Both the position numbers and the translations under genes were made by a program. 64,000 bases of DNA from SMXL01 sp036985715 (GTDB lineage: Bacteria; Bacteroidota; Rhodothermia; Rhodothermales; UBA10348). Positions 7,613 to 15,361 of this stretch are shown here, in pieces; within the stretch, counting starts at the first letter, position 1, and every line of letters starts with the position of its first letter. The notes beneath the pieces were generated by a model. That model saw only the letters and a program-made list of their open reading frames with translations. It ran no database searches and was not told where the DNA came from. The DNA lies in the NCBI GenBank assembly GCA_036985715.1, contig BTQE01000003.1, forward strand, positions 1 to 64,000, in the 5' to 3' direction.

Positions 7613-8491
7613 TTGTTGAAATGGTCTAGAAACTGGCTGGCATATGCTCTCATCACCACTGTTTTTTGGGGTGTCTGGGGAGCTCTCATCGAGATTCCAG
7701 AGAAATCAGGGTTTCCGGCAACGCTCGGTTTCGTGGTTTGGGCGCTCACGATGATACCACCCGCTCTTGTGGTTCTGGCTCGAGTTGGATGGAAAATTGA
7801 ACGCGACAAGTCAGCCATTCTTCTTGGTTCGACCATCGGATTTCTAGGCGCCGGAGGCCAACTCGTCCTGTTCCAGGCGCTTCGGATGGGCCCGGCCTAC
7901 CTGGTTTTTCCAGTCATTTCGCTCGCACCCGTCGTAACGATCGGCCTCTCGTTCTGGCTCCTGAAGGAGAGAACCGGAACTCGGGGTTGGATTGGAATCA
8001 TCATAGCCATCGTCGCACTTCCGTTCTTGTCCTACGCCCCGGGATCACAAAATGGCGGCACGAACCTCATCTGGATTGCATTGGCACTGATGGTGTTTTT
8101 TGCCTGGGGAATTCAGGCCTACGTGATTAAGCACGCAAATAAGACCATGAGCGCCGAAGGGATTTTCTTTTATATGATGCTGACAGCCATACTGCTGATT
8201 CCTCTCGCACTCGTGATGACGGATTTCTCGGCGGCGATAAACTGGGGTGCAGACGGACCCGTCCTGGCGGCGGGCATTCAAGTTCTCAACGCAATCGGGG
8301 CTCTCTGTCTGGTGTATGCTTTTCGGTACGGAAAAGCCATCATTGTCTCGCCTCTGACCAACGCCGTGGCTCCCGTCATTACCGTTCTTTTGTCTCTCAC
8401 GATTTACGCGGTCGTCCCGAATCCGATTACACTTATCGGGATCGGTGGCGCGGTTGTCGCGGCTTTCCTATTCGCCATCGAGGACGAATGA
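7613..8491 (+). CDS. DMT/EamA-family transporter, 292 aa
   Basis: A drug/metabolite-transporter superfamily permease with about ten membrane helices in two EamA repeats (roughly residues 10-135 and 150-290). The first helix reads ALITTVFWGVWGALIE, and each repeat ends near the typical ERTGTRGWIGIIIAIVAL and NPITLIGIGGAVVAAF segments. The substrate cannot be told from sequence; relatives export amino acids or metabolites. Translation appears to begin at TTG (7613-7615), since no in-frame ATG precedes the first helix and no strong ribosome site is visible. The 3' end overlaps the convergent acyltransferase gene by 24 bp. Confidence 0.85.
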   Translation: MLKWSRNWLAYALITTVFWGVWGALIEIPEKSGFPATLGFVVWALTMIPPALVVLARVGWKIERDKSAILLGSTIGFLGAGGQLVLFQALRMGPAYLVFPVISLAPVVTIGLSFWLLKERTGTRGWIGIIIAIVALPFLSYAPGSQNGGTNLIWIALALMVFFAWGIQAYVIKHANKTMSAEGIFFYMMLTAILLIPLALVMTDFSAAINWGADGPVLAAGIQVLNAIGALCLVYAFRYGKAIIVSPLTNAVAPVITVLLSLTIYAVVPNPITLIGIGGAVVAAFLFAIEDE

Positions 8492-9739
8492 GCCCGAATC
8501 GGGAATGACGATTCCGGCTCCCATTCTCCAACACCCACCCTTTTCCATATGTTCAGCCATCATTTTCTGAAGTGAGGTGTTCTTCGGCCACGTATCGATA
8601 TCGGGTCCGACGGCGCCGAATACTCGCTCAATGGTCTGTTTTTGATCGGCGTCCGGTTCGGGTATCAGATTCCATTCATTAAGAAATCGAACAATATTGG
8701 TGTCGGCAGATAACTGATCCTTCAGTTGTCGGTCGAGCAACCAGGAGGAACACGTGTATGCCCGGGGCTCGAAATCTGGAAAATGCCTCCTGAAAAACGG
8801 CAATGACCGCGAGAAGGAGCGACAGCACCGGATATAGTCCATCGGTCCTGTAGCCGGAATATGTACCCCGAGAACAGAGTCGCCCACTTTTAGAATTTCA
8901 TTCCATTCCTGTTCGTCTAATTGAACGGGGTCCGGGCTGATCGACCCGTCCGGTGTCACTGGATGACCTCTCGCGACTGCACCTGTGTAAAGAGACGTCT
9001 TCCAAACGTCGGTCTCACGAATATTGTCGGTTCCGTTCAACAGCCCGTCTTCTCTGACTTCCAGTCCACCTTCCGCCAGGATTTGTATGGATTGATTGGC
9101 CTTTCGACGAAACACGCGGAAGGGATGTTTGAACACAGTCGTTTCGAACTGTAGGCGACCGATTTTGAACACATCACCTGCAAAATGTCGACTCAGCCAG
9201 TCCTGCTCCCGGAAACCCCATCGGCCGGTCTCTTCTTTGAAATCGAGCAACCACAATTCCAGATCGCTCAGCGTGTCCGTTGTCACAAACTCAGGTATTC
9301 CAGCCTGATGATGGAATTCAATCAGTCGGGGAACTGTAGAGAGAAAAACATAGACGTAGAACAACTCAATATCCGGATGGACTTTCGTTGAGAGGTTCGG
9401 CCAATCGAACCCCTCTGATGCGCTGTTAGCCGTTCTCGTTCGTTTGATTCGTTCATTCAGCCGCATCACCAGTTCCTGATGGCAATGCCAGTGAAGCATC
9501 GCAAGCTCCGGGACATCAGCAAAAAGAAAAGCGCGCTCAATAAGAGCACGCTCCGCTTTGAAGTTCATTCCGAGCAGTCGGCAGTTCGCCTGAATGGAAT
9601 CAGGACTGAGAGAATTTTCCTGACGATCAGCGAACGTAGAAATCGTTCTCGCCCAATTCGTTTCGAAGTGAGGACGCGACGCCTCAATCTTCAGCGTTGA
9701 TAGGACCTGATCTAAAGTCTGGACCGTGTCTTCGGGCAT
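8468..9739 (-). CDS. Acyltransferase-domain protein (NAT_N plus GNAT-like C-terminal domain), 423 aa
   Basis: A soluble protein of 423 residues that I assign, by memory of motifs, to a two-part acyltransferase family with a helical N-terminal domain followed by a GNAT-like domain. Supporting segments are FKIGRLQFE, SVLGVHIPATGPMDY, RSLPFFRRHFPDFEP, YTCSSWLLDRQL and NIVRFLNEW. The donor and acceptor are unknown. It has no signal peptide. Its end overlaps the DMT transporter on the other strand, and its start overlaps a doubtful small frame at 9684-9917. The ATG used has no strong ribosome site; the next in-frame Met is about 53 residues further in and would cut into the N-terminal domain. Confidence 0.6.
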   Translation of the reverse strand: MPEDTVQTLDQVLSTLKIEASRPHFETNWARTISTFADRQENSLSPDSIQANCRLLGMNFKAERALIERAFLFADVPELAMLHWHCHQELVMRLNERIKRTRTANSASEGFDWPNLSTKVHPDIELFYVYVFLSTVPRLIEFHHQAGIPEFVTTDTLSDLELWLLDFKEETGRWGFREQDWLSRHFAGDVFKIGRLQFETTVFKHPFRVFRRKANQSIQILAEGGLEVREDGLLNGTDNIRETDVWKTSLYTGAVARGHPVTPDGSISPDPVQLDEQEWNEILKVGDSVLGVHIPATGPMDYIRCCRSFSRSLPFFRRHFPDFEPRAYTCSSWLLDRQLKDQLSADTNIVRFLNEWNLIPEPDADQKQTIERVFGAVGPDIDTWPKNTSLQKMMAEHMEKGGCWRMGAGIVIPDSGSFVLDGE

Positions 9740-9917
9740 CTAGAACGAGCCAATGCTCCTGTTTATTCTCCTTTTTTGGCGGATTCATGACAATAATGCC
9801 CGGCTCTCCGCCTTCCGGAGCACATTCTCCCTCGTATCCGTTGTTCGCCTTCAGCTTAAGGTCGCATAGAATAAAGGCTCCTGCATCAAAAGAAAAGTTA
9901 AGACCCTTCGCGCTCAA
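9684..9917 (-). CDS. Possible small hypothetical protein, 77 aa
   Basis: A short frame just upstream of the acyltransferase gene, overlapping its first 56 bases in another frame. The composition is protein-like (NFSFDAGAFILCDLKLKA, GYEGECAPEGGEPG, then a Lys/Glu-rich stretch) and it has two Cys. No family is recognised, and the long overlap argues against it unless the acyltransferase starts later. Treat as unproven. Confidence 0.3.
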   Translation of the reverse strand: MSAKGLNFSFDAGAFILCDLKLKANNGYEGECAPEGGEPGIIVMNPPKKENKQEHWLVLDARRHGPDFRSGPINAED

Positions 9918-10040
9918 CTCAATGTCCGTGAGCGCTAAACTTCCAACCTGTTCCTGAAACAGAGTGATTTACATAACGACTTCCGGCTCGCAATCCTGGC
10001 GCAGGTGACAATCAGAATCCAGGCCGTGATTTCCCGCAAC

Positions 10041-10481
10041 CTAAAGCGCTACTCCCAAAAGCTGGAAAAGGATCTGATTCAGTCCTGAATCCCGGTTGGA
10101 GTACCTGACGACCACCAACGATTCTTTCCGATACACGTCGAGCTGGGGATTCATGTTGGCCAGCGTATAGGCATTCGACTTGGCGTCCCCCACACGGTCG
10201 AATCCATACACATCCAGAATTTCGCGGTTGTTTAGATAAAGACGACTGCTGGTCACGGCCGAAACGCTCAGATTCGGAAACCCTCTTTCGGTAATGAATA
10301 CGCCTTCTTTCTGTAGACTTTTGGTCAGCCACGCGATGTCGGTGGCCTTGGAATCTTCCGCAGACACGCTTTTTGACGCCAAGTCCTTCGACGCCAAGTC
10401 CTTCGAAGAGGTACACGCCGATACACCCGACGTCGCAAGAATCAACATCAGTGCGAATCCGATTGATCTGGTCGACTTCAT
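10041..10481 (-). CDS. Putative lipoprotein, 146 aa
   Basis: A small exported lipoprotein: positively charged start, hydrophobic stretch (IGFALMLILATSG) and a lipobox ending VSAC, with Cys23 as the lipidated residue. Behind it is a Ser/Lys/Asp-rich linker containing a duplicated KDLAS pentapeptide, then about 100 residues of a mixed alpha/beta domain (RLYLNNREILDVYGF, ESLVVVRYSNRD) that I do not recognise. The linker duplication reflects a 15-bp tandem duplication in the DNA. It is monocistronic by appearance, about 390 bp from the large VPS10-type gene. Confidence 0.7.
   Translation of the reverse strand: MKSTRSIGFALMLILATSGVSACTSSKDLASKDLASKSVSAEDSKATDIAWLTKSLQKEGVFITERGFPNLSVSAVTSSRLYLNNREILDVYGFDRVGDAKSNAYTLANMNPQLDVYRKESLVVVRYSNRDSGLNQILFQLLGVAL
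10375..10404. repeat. Two perfect 15-bp tandem units inside the lipoprotein gene
   Basis: The unit gacgccaagtccttc occurs twice in a row (10375-10389 and 10390-10404) and encodes the doubled KDLAS in the linker behind the lipidated Cys. The length is a multiple of three, so copy changes would keep the frame. Confidence 0.9.
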
Positions 10482-10871
10482 TGAATTTCCCCCTTGGTTC
10501 CTACAGTGAACACGTTCAAGTATTGAAGATGACAGTCAATACGTGTGCCGGAGGTCAATAGGTTGCGCCTGCACTTGGCGAGTGGTTGTTCAGACGCGAT
10601 GAAGCTACAGGAGAAGGACCTGAACGGAACTCCGCCTAAAACATATCGCTTCACGGTGCGACAAAGCGCACTCCTTCCGTTTAGAATTCTGGACGCTCAG
10701 GCGCAGAAAAGAGGCAGCATCCCGATTTACGAAAAAGACTCAGTACTTATGAAAATGACGGTAATCTCAAGCGATTCATCGTCAGCGAAAAGTCAGAAAA
10801 GACAACTTGAGTCTTGAACCCATGTTTTTCATACCTGTTTCGCCCTTGTGTTGAACACCGTCATTCTGCTC
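10482..10871. other. Gene-poor stretch, 390 bp
   Basis: Lies between the lipoprotein start and the stop of the first VPS10-type gene. A plus-strand frame (GTG at 10545, or ATG at 10599, to 10817) would give a basic, Ser- and Lys-rich peptide of 72-90 residues, but it has no ribosome site and no recognisable domain, so I do not call it. The promoter of the lipoprotein is expected here. Confidence 0.45.
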
Positions 10872-13800
10872 TTAATCCGATGCTTCGCCAATCAATTCGT
10901 CCGTCCGAACGATGAGATCATCCAGCTCTGACACCCATCGTTCGACCGCATCGCGAAGCTCTTCATAACGCGTATACGCATCCTGGCCAGGTGCCTGATC
11001 CGCAGACGATGTCATTCCGCGCAAATACTTCAGCTGACTGAGAAGCATCGGGGGCGGGTAACTGTCTGATTCGTCGGTCACCAGTTCAGCATGAATGCGG
11101 TCGAGTCCATCCTTGACCTCAAGGGCGTTCCTGTTTTCACTTTCTACAAGATCTTCAAGGGATTCGAGCGTGGAGTCGATTTGAGCAACGACTCGATTGG
11201 CCTCAGACGTGAGATCCCTGACCTTCAGATTGAGCGCCAGCTGTGCCTCGAGTTGGTCCTGCGTAACGCCGTCGGCGGCTACTCTTGGGTCTATGAGAAT
11301 GCGTACCTCGTTCTCGGCCGTCCAGGCTCCGGCCGTGAGTCTGATCGTATATCGGCCCGGAACCGCCAACGGTCCTCGCGTGGCCTCGTCTTCCGGATCA
11401 ACTGCGCCCGCATACCGCATATCCCACGTAAACCTGTGCATGCCCGCATCCGTGCTCAGTTCCTGATCCACCGATTCGGGATCGGGGCCTCGCATAGCAT
11501 CCTTTTCTGCCGATTCAGCAGCCCGGTTTTCGCTCGAAATACTCATTAGTACGGACCCCGTACTATCCAGCACATCTAGTACGAGTGGCGTACTAATTGC
11601 ATCCGATAGATAATAGTCTACCTGCACACCTGGATCGGGGTACTGGGGCTGTTCCTTTCCGTTGTCTGTTCCACCCATTCTCACCCGATAGGCGTCCCGA
11701 GACTGAAAAAGATGTTTTTTCGAATTCGCTACGTGCTCGTTGATCTGATGAAGCGGACTCAGGTTGTCCAGGATCCAGAACGAGCGACCCATGGTCGAGG
11801 GCACAAGATCCTTCTGGTGAACCTTGATGTCGGTAACCGGCACAACGGGGAGATCCAGCTGAAAAGATTGCCAATGAGCGCCATCGTCAAAAGATATGAA
11901 CAGGCCGAATTCCGTTCCCGCATACAACAACCCTTCCCGGTCGGGGTCTTCCCGAACCACTCGGGTGGGATAGTCATCCGGAATTCCGTTCTCTCCGGAT
12001 GTCAAGAGCGTCCACGATGCTCCGTAGTCGGTCGTTCGAAAGATGTAGGGACGGAAATCGTTCAACAGGTACCGATATCCCGCCAGGTAGGCCTTGCCAC
12101 CGCCGAAGGGCGAGGGTTCGATGTTCTGAATACGGCCTTCGGGCGGCATACCCGATGGAGTGACGTCGGTCCAGGTAGCCCCATCATCCCGTGAGACATG
12201 AACAGGCCCGTCGTTCGCCCCCGTCCAGATGACACCCTGTTCCACCGGAGATTCTTCGATGGTATAGAGTGCGCTGTAGTGCTCTTCGCCGGTTATATCG
12301 CGTGTGATCGGTCCCCCGGAAACCATCTGTCGTTCGGCACGAAACGCCGTAAGGTCGGGGCTGATGGTCTCCCATGTCCGACCTTCATCCCGGGTTCGAT
12401 GAACATACTGGGAGCCGTGGTAAATCACATTCGGATCGTGTGGTGAAACCCGAATAGGCGCCACACGCTGGAAGCGATACGAGAGTTCAGCCGGGTTTCG
12501 ACCATACATGTTTGCCGCTCCGACGTAGTACTGTTGTGCTTGCCCTGTGGCTCGATTGTATCGAGCAAATCGACCCTTGCAGTTGCTGTAGACTATGTTT
12601 TCGTCGCCGGGCTTTGGCACGGCAGGTCCCGTTTCGCACCCGCCTATGGCTTCCCAGTACGCTGTCGAGCCGCCCGGAAGACTCCTGGGTGGAAGACTTG
12701 GCACCGCGATCGTCGAATTGTCCTGTTGTCCAGCGTAAAGCCTGTACGGAAATCGATCATCCACATTAACCTGATAGAGTTCAGCCGTTGCCTGATTGCG
12801 CTGTGTGGACCAGGTTTTTCCCCCGTTCAGCGAGACGTTTGCCCCTCCGTCATTGGATTGGATCATAATCTCGGGACGGTTCGGGTTGATCCACATGTCA
12901 TGGTTGTCGCCATGGGGCGTAGATAGCCGACTGAATTCCTGACCGGCATCGACCGACTTGTAGAATCTCTCATTGTTGACGTAGACGATGTCTGCGTTCG
13001 TCGGGTCGGCGTCTACGTTGGTATAGTAGAACGGGCGATTCATCAGACCTTTTTGCGCATTCACGAGATACCATGATTCGCCCCGGTCGTTTGAGCGATA
13101 AAGTCCTTCTTCGTCCGGCTTCGCCTCAACCAGAGCATAAATTCGACTCGGGTCATCAGGTGATACAGCCAGGTCGATCTTTCCGACAAGACCCTGGGGC
13201 AATCCGTTTTCGACCTTTTTCCAGGTTCGCCCGGCGTCCGTAGACTTGTAGATTCCATCCTCGGTGTCGTCGCCGCTGATGATTGTCCATGGTTTGCGCT
13301 CGGCGAACCACAAGGCGGCATATACTTCATCGGGGTTGGCGGGATTCAGTTCGAGATCCACGGCGCCAGTTTTCGACGAGACGTAAAGCACCAATTCCCA
13401 GGATTTGCCGCCATTGACGGTCTTGTAAACGCCTCGTTTGGGATTGGAACCAAACGGACTTCCGAGTGCGGCCACGTACACGACTTCGGGATTGGTTGGA
13501 TGGATGACGACCGCTCCGATCTGACCCGTTTCATGTAAGCCAATATGCTCCCAGGTTTCGCCTGCGTCTGACGATCTGTAAATGCCTTTCCCCAAAATGA
13601 CGTTGCTGCGTATAGCTTCAGAACCTGTACCCACATAAATCAAATCTGGATTTGAATCGGCGACATCGATGGCACCGATCGATCCTGTCTCAAAGAAACC
13701 ATCTGAAATATTGGCCCAGTTCTGGCCGGCATCGGTTGTTTTCCAAACCCCTCCTCCGGTCGCCCCGAAATAAAACGTGTAGGGTTGATCGCCATGCCCT

Positions 13801-14000
13801 GCCACAGCCGTTGCACGACCGCCGCGAGTCGGACCGACCATTCTAAAATCCAGATCGGCAAAGAGCAGTGGATCAACGATAACGTTCGGATCCGCTTCCG
13901 ACTCCTGAGCATTGGAGAATTGTACATTACCTGCGAACAGCAGAATGAAACCTGTTCTGGCTACGATCCGGTAGATTTCACGAGCGGGGCTGGACTTCAT
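10872..14000 (-). CDS. Secreted VPS10/sortilin-type Asp-box beta-propeller protein, 1042 aa (copy 1)
   Basis: A very large exported protein with a signal peptide (IVARTGFILLFAGNVQFSNAQ). It is built from about eleven Asp-box-like repeats of the form S/T-x-D-x-G-x-x-W, for example GVWKTTDAGQNW, GIYRSSDAGETW, GIYKSTDAGRTW and IFRTTDYGASW, spread over residues 60-740. This pattern is that of sialidase/VPS10-like propellers. Residues about 750-1040 carry an FN3-like stretch (RYTIRLTAGAWTAENEVRI) and a helical tail. Close relatives are annotated as glycosyl hydrolases, but no catalytic residues can be assigned and a binding role is equally possible. It is one of three paralogues in this window, closest by motif order to the copy at 15362-18418. 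Confidence 0.85.
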   Translation of the reverse strand: MKSSPAREIYRIVARTGFILLFAGNVQFSNAQESEADPNVIVDPLLFADLDFRMVGPTRGGRATAVAGHGDQPYTFYFGATGGGVWKTTDAGQNWANISDGFFETGSIGAIDVADSNPDLIYVGTGSEAIRSNVILGKGIYRSSDAGETWEHIGLHETGQIGAVVIHPTNPEVVYVAALGSPFGSNPKRGVYKTVNGGKSWELVLYVSSKTGAVDLELNPANPDEVYAALWFAERKPWTIISGDDTEDGIYKSTDAGRTWKKVENGLPQGLVGKIDLAVSPDDPSRIYALVEAKPDEEGLYRSNDRGESWYLVNAQKGLMNRPFYYTNVDADPTNADIVYVNNERFYKSVDAGQEFSRLSTPHGDNHDMWINPNRPEIMIQSNDGGANVSLNGGKTWSTQRNQATAELYQVNVDDRFPYRLYAGQQDNSTIAVPSLPPRSLPGGSTAYWEAIGGCETGPAVPKPGDENIVYSNCKGRFARYNRATGQAQQYYVGAANMYGRNPAELSYRFQRVAPIRVSPHDPNVIYHGSQYVHRTRDEGRTWETISPDLTAFRAERQMVSGGPITRDITGEEHYSALYTIEESPVEQGVIWTGANDGPVHVSRDDGATWTDVTPSGMPPEGRIQNIEPSPFGGGKAYLAGYRYLLNDFRPYIFRTTDYGASWTLLTSGENGIPDDYPTRVVREDPDREGLLYAGTEFGLFISFDDGAHWQSFQLDLPVVPVTDIKVHQKDLVPSTMGRSFWILDNLSPLHQINEHVANSKKHLFQSRDAYRVRMGGTDNGKEQPQYPDPGVQVDYYLSDAISTPLVLDVLDSTGSVLMSISSENRAAESAEKDAMRGPDPESVDQELSTDAGMHRFTWDMRYAGAVDPEDEATRGPLAVPGRYTIRLTAGAWTAENEVRILIDPRVAADGVTQDQLEAQLALNLKVRDLTSEANRVVAQIDSTLESLEDLVESENRNALEVKDGLDRIHAELVTDESDSYPPPMLLSQLKYLRGMTSSADQAPGQDAYTRYEELRDAVERWVSELDDLIVRTDELIGEASD

Positions 14001-14087
14001 CTTTTGGCATTATGAGTTGAAATAGTGCGCCAACTGGTGTCGATAGTAGTCCCTGAATCATTCGGATGCCAGTTGACGGCAATCCGG

Positions 14088-14534
14088 TTAGAACGGGGTA
14101 CAGTAGATCTTGGGGGGTTCATCCTCCGCGGGGAGAGCGTTCTTTCTTCCGAACCAGCGGAGGGCCGTGTAGACGTACCAGGCTCGAAATCGACACATGC
14201 CGTCTTGGATGCTCATTCTCCTTAGCAGCCGGTCCGCGTACTCACGGGAGTCTGCGTGATCCACGAGGGCTAGCCGCATCAATTGATAGAGGGCGTCGTG
14301 TACGAGTGAGCTCCGCATGAATGTGGATGTATCGATGGTCGGTCCGCTGGGTCCGTCCCAGGCGTATCCTTTCTTGATGATCAACTGACCGGCTTCTGAG
14401 AGGCTCAAATATGGGGTTCCAATCGGCATGGTGGGTCGCACTTCAATTTCAATATGGAAATCTTCTGTTAACTGATACTTGTAGCGATTCAGTTTTCTGT
14501 AGCAGGATTGAAGATCGGTCGAGAGCGGATCCAT
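14088..14534 (-). CDS. DUF1353 family protein, 148 aa
   Basis: A small soluble protein of the DUF1353 family, some members of which occur in phage genomes. The family core is plain: KKGYAWDGPSGPTIDTSTFM then SSLVHDALYQLMRL (residues about 54-87), with the conserved Asp, His and Asp that suggest a metal- or peptide-binding enzyme-like pocket. The function is unknown. It starts 11 bp after the methyltransferase stop and is probably co-transcribed with it; the VPS10-type gene follows 87 bp downstream. No other phage genes are nearby. Confidence 0.85.
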   Translation of the reverse strand: MDPLSTDLQSCYRKLNRYKYQLTEDFHIEIEVRPTMPIGTPYLSLSEAGQLIIKKGYAWDGPSGPTIDTSTFMRSSLVHDALYQLMRLALVDHADSREYADRLLRRMSIQDGMCRFRAWYVYTALRWFGRKNALPAEDEPPKIYCTPF

Positions 14535-14545
14535 TCGAGATGTAT

Positions 14546-15178
14546 CTATCGTGTATATAGCTCGATCTGCCAGAATGGAGTTCTGTCGATGCTCCGCCGT
14601 CGAAATCCGTGCGACTCCGGAATCTGCCTGATCTCCTGCGGCGAGTGCACGAATGATCTGAACGGATCTCCCTTGATTTTCCTTTTCAGGTTTTCGAGGC
14701 CCATTACCAACCGAACAAACCAGCGATATCTCGGATAACTCATAGCCAGAACCTCATCACATTTATCGACGGCTCTCGATAACAGGCTCCGAAAATCCGG
14801 ATAGCAGCATACGACCCGGTCGAGGGTTACGATGTCACGCGATTCAAGCGTTCCATCGTACTCAGCAAGGTCTCCGTGTATGAATTCTACCCGCTCACTG
14901 TGCCCGCGTCTTTCACTTTCCTTTTCGGCTGCTTCTATATAGGCCGATGAGAGGTCAATATGAGTGGCGTGCGAACACGTGTCCTGAAGCAACTCGTGAT
15001 GAATGACTCCGACGCCGGCGCCAATATCCAAGAGTGTTGCGTTTCGAAGATCCTGACTGCGAATGGAGTCGAGTAACACCTGCGTCGTCCGATCCGGACC
15101 TTGCTTTTCGTATCGGGCCCGGTCTCTCTCGGCATGCTTGCTGCCAAAATGACTGTCTCTAGGATCGCAACAATTCAT
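14546..15178 (-). CDS. Class I SAM-dependent methyltransferase, 210 aa
   Basis: A Rossmann-fold methyltransferase. Motif I is LLDIGAGVGVIHHEL (residues about 49-63), the acidic motif II ends strand 2 (THIDLSSAYI), and DIVTLDRVVCCYPDF matches motif IV and beyond. It resembles the ubiquinone/Mg-protoporphyrin-type branch in spacing, but the acceptor cannot be inferred. The N-terminus MNCCDPRDSHFGSK has two adjacent Cys. A 14-bp tandem repeat occupies the leader immediately before the start codon, where the ribosome site would normally be, which is odd and might affect expression. DUF1353 follows directly. Confidence 0.8.
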   Translation of the reverse strand: MNCCDPRDSHFGSKHAERDRARYEKQGPDRTTQVLLDSIRSQDLRNATLLDIGAGVGVIHHELLQDTCSHATHIDLSSAYIEAAEKESERRGHSERVEFIHGDLAEYDGTLESRDIVTLDRVVCCYPDFRSLLSRAVDKCDEVLAMSYPRYRWFVRLVMGLENLKRKIKGDPFRSFVHSPQEIRQIPESHGFRRRSIDRTPFWQIELYTR

Positions 15179-15182
15179 CTCT

Positions 15183-15260
15183 CAATCGTTCTCAGTCAAT
15201 CGTTCTCAGTCAATCGTTCTCAGTCAATCATTCTCAGTCAATCGTTCTCAGTCAATCATT
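15183..15260. repeat. 14-bp tandem repeat, five units plus a partial
   Basis: Units of caatcgttctcagt begin at 15183, 15197, 15211, 15225 (variant caatcattctcagt) and 15239, with a partial sixth from 15253. The array starts four bases upstream of the methyltransferase ATG on the minus strand and so forms its 5' leader. Copy-number change would alter the leader length. No spacers, so not CRISPR. Confidence 0.95.
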
Positions 15261-15361
15261 CATCGGTCAATAAATCATTTCGCACTCGTACTCAACCCGA
15301 CAAACGTGGATCAACGCGCGGGTCCGACATACACGAATATTCGGTGACCGGAGCGGCTAAA

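Noticed and set aside
10545..10817. Plus-strand small gene in the gap before VPS10-type copy 1
   Set aside because: No ribosome site, no recognisable domain and a biased Ser/Lys/Gln composition.
15183..15260. Repeat array as a possible CRISPR
   Set aside because: Units are 14 bp and directly adjoining, with no spacers and no cas genes in the window.
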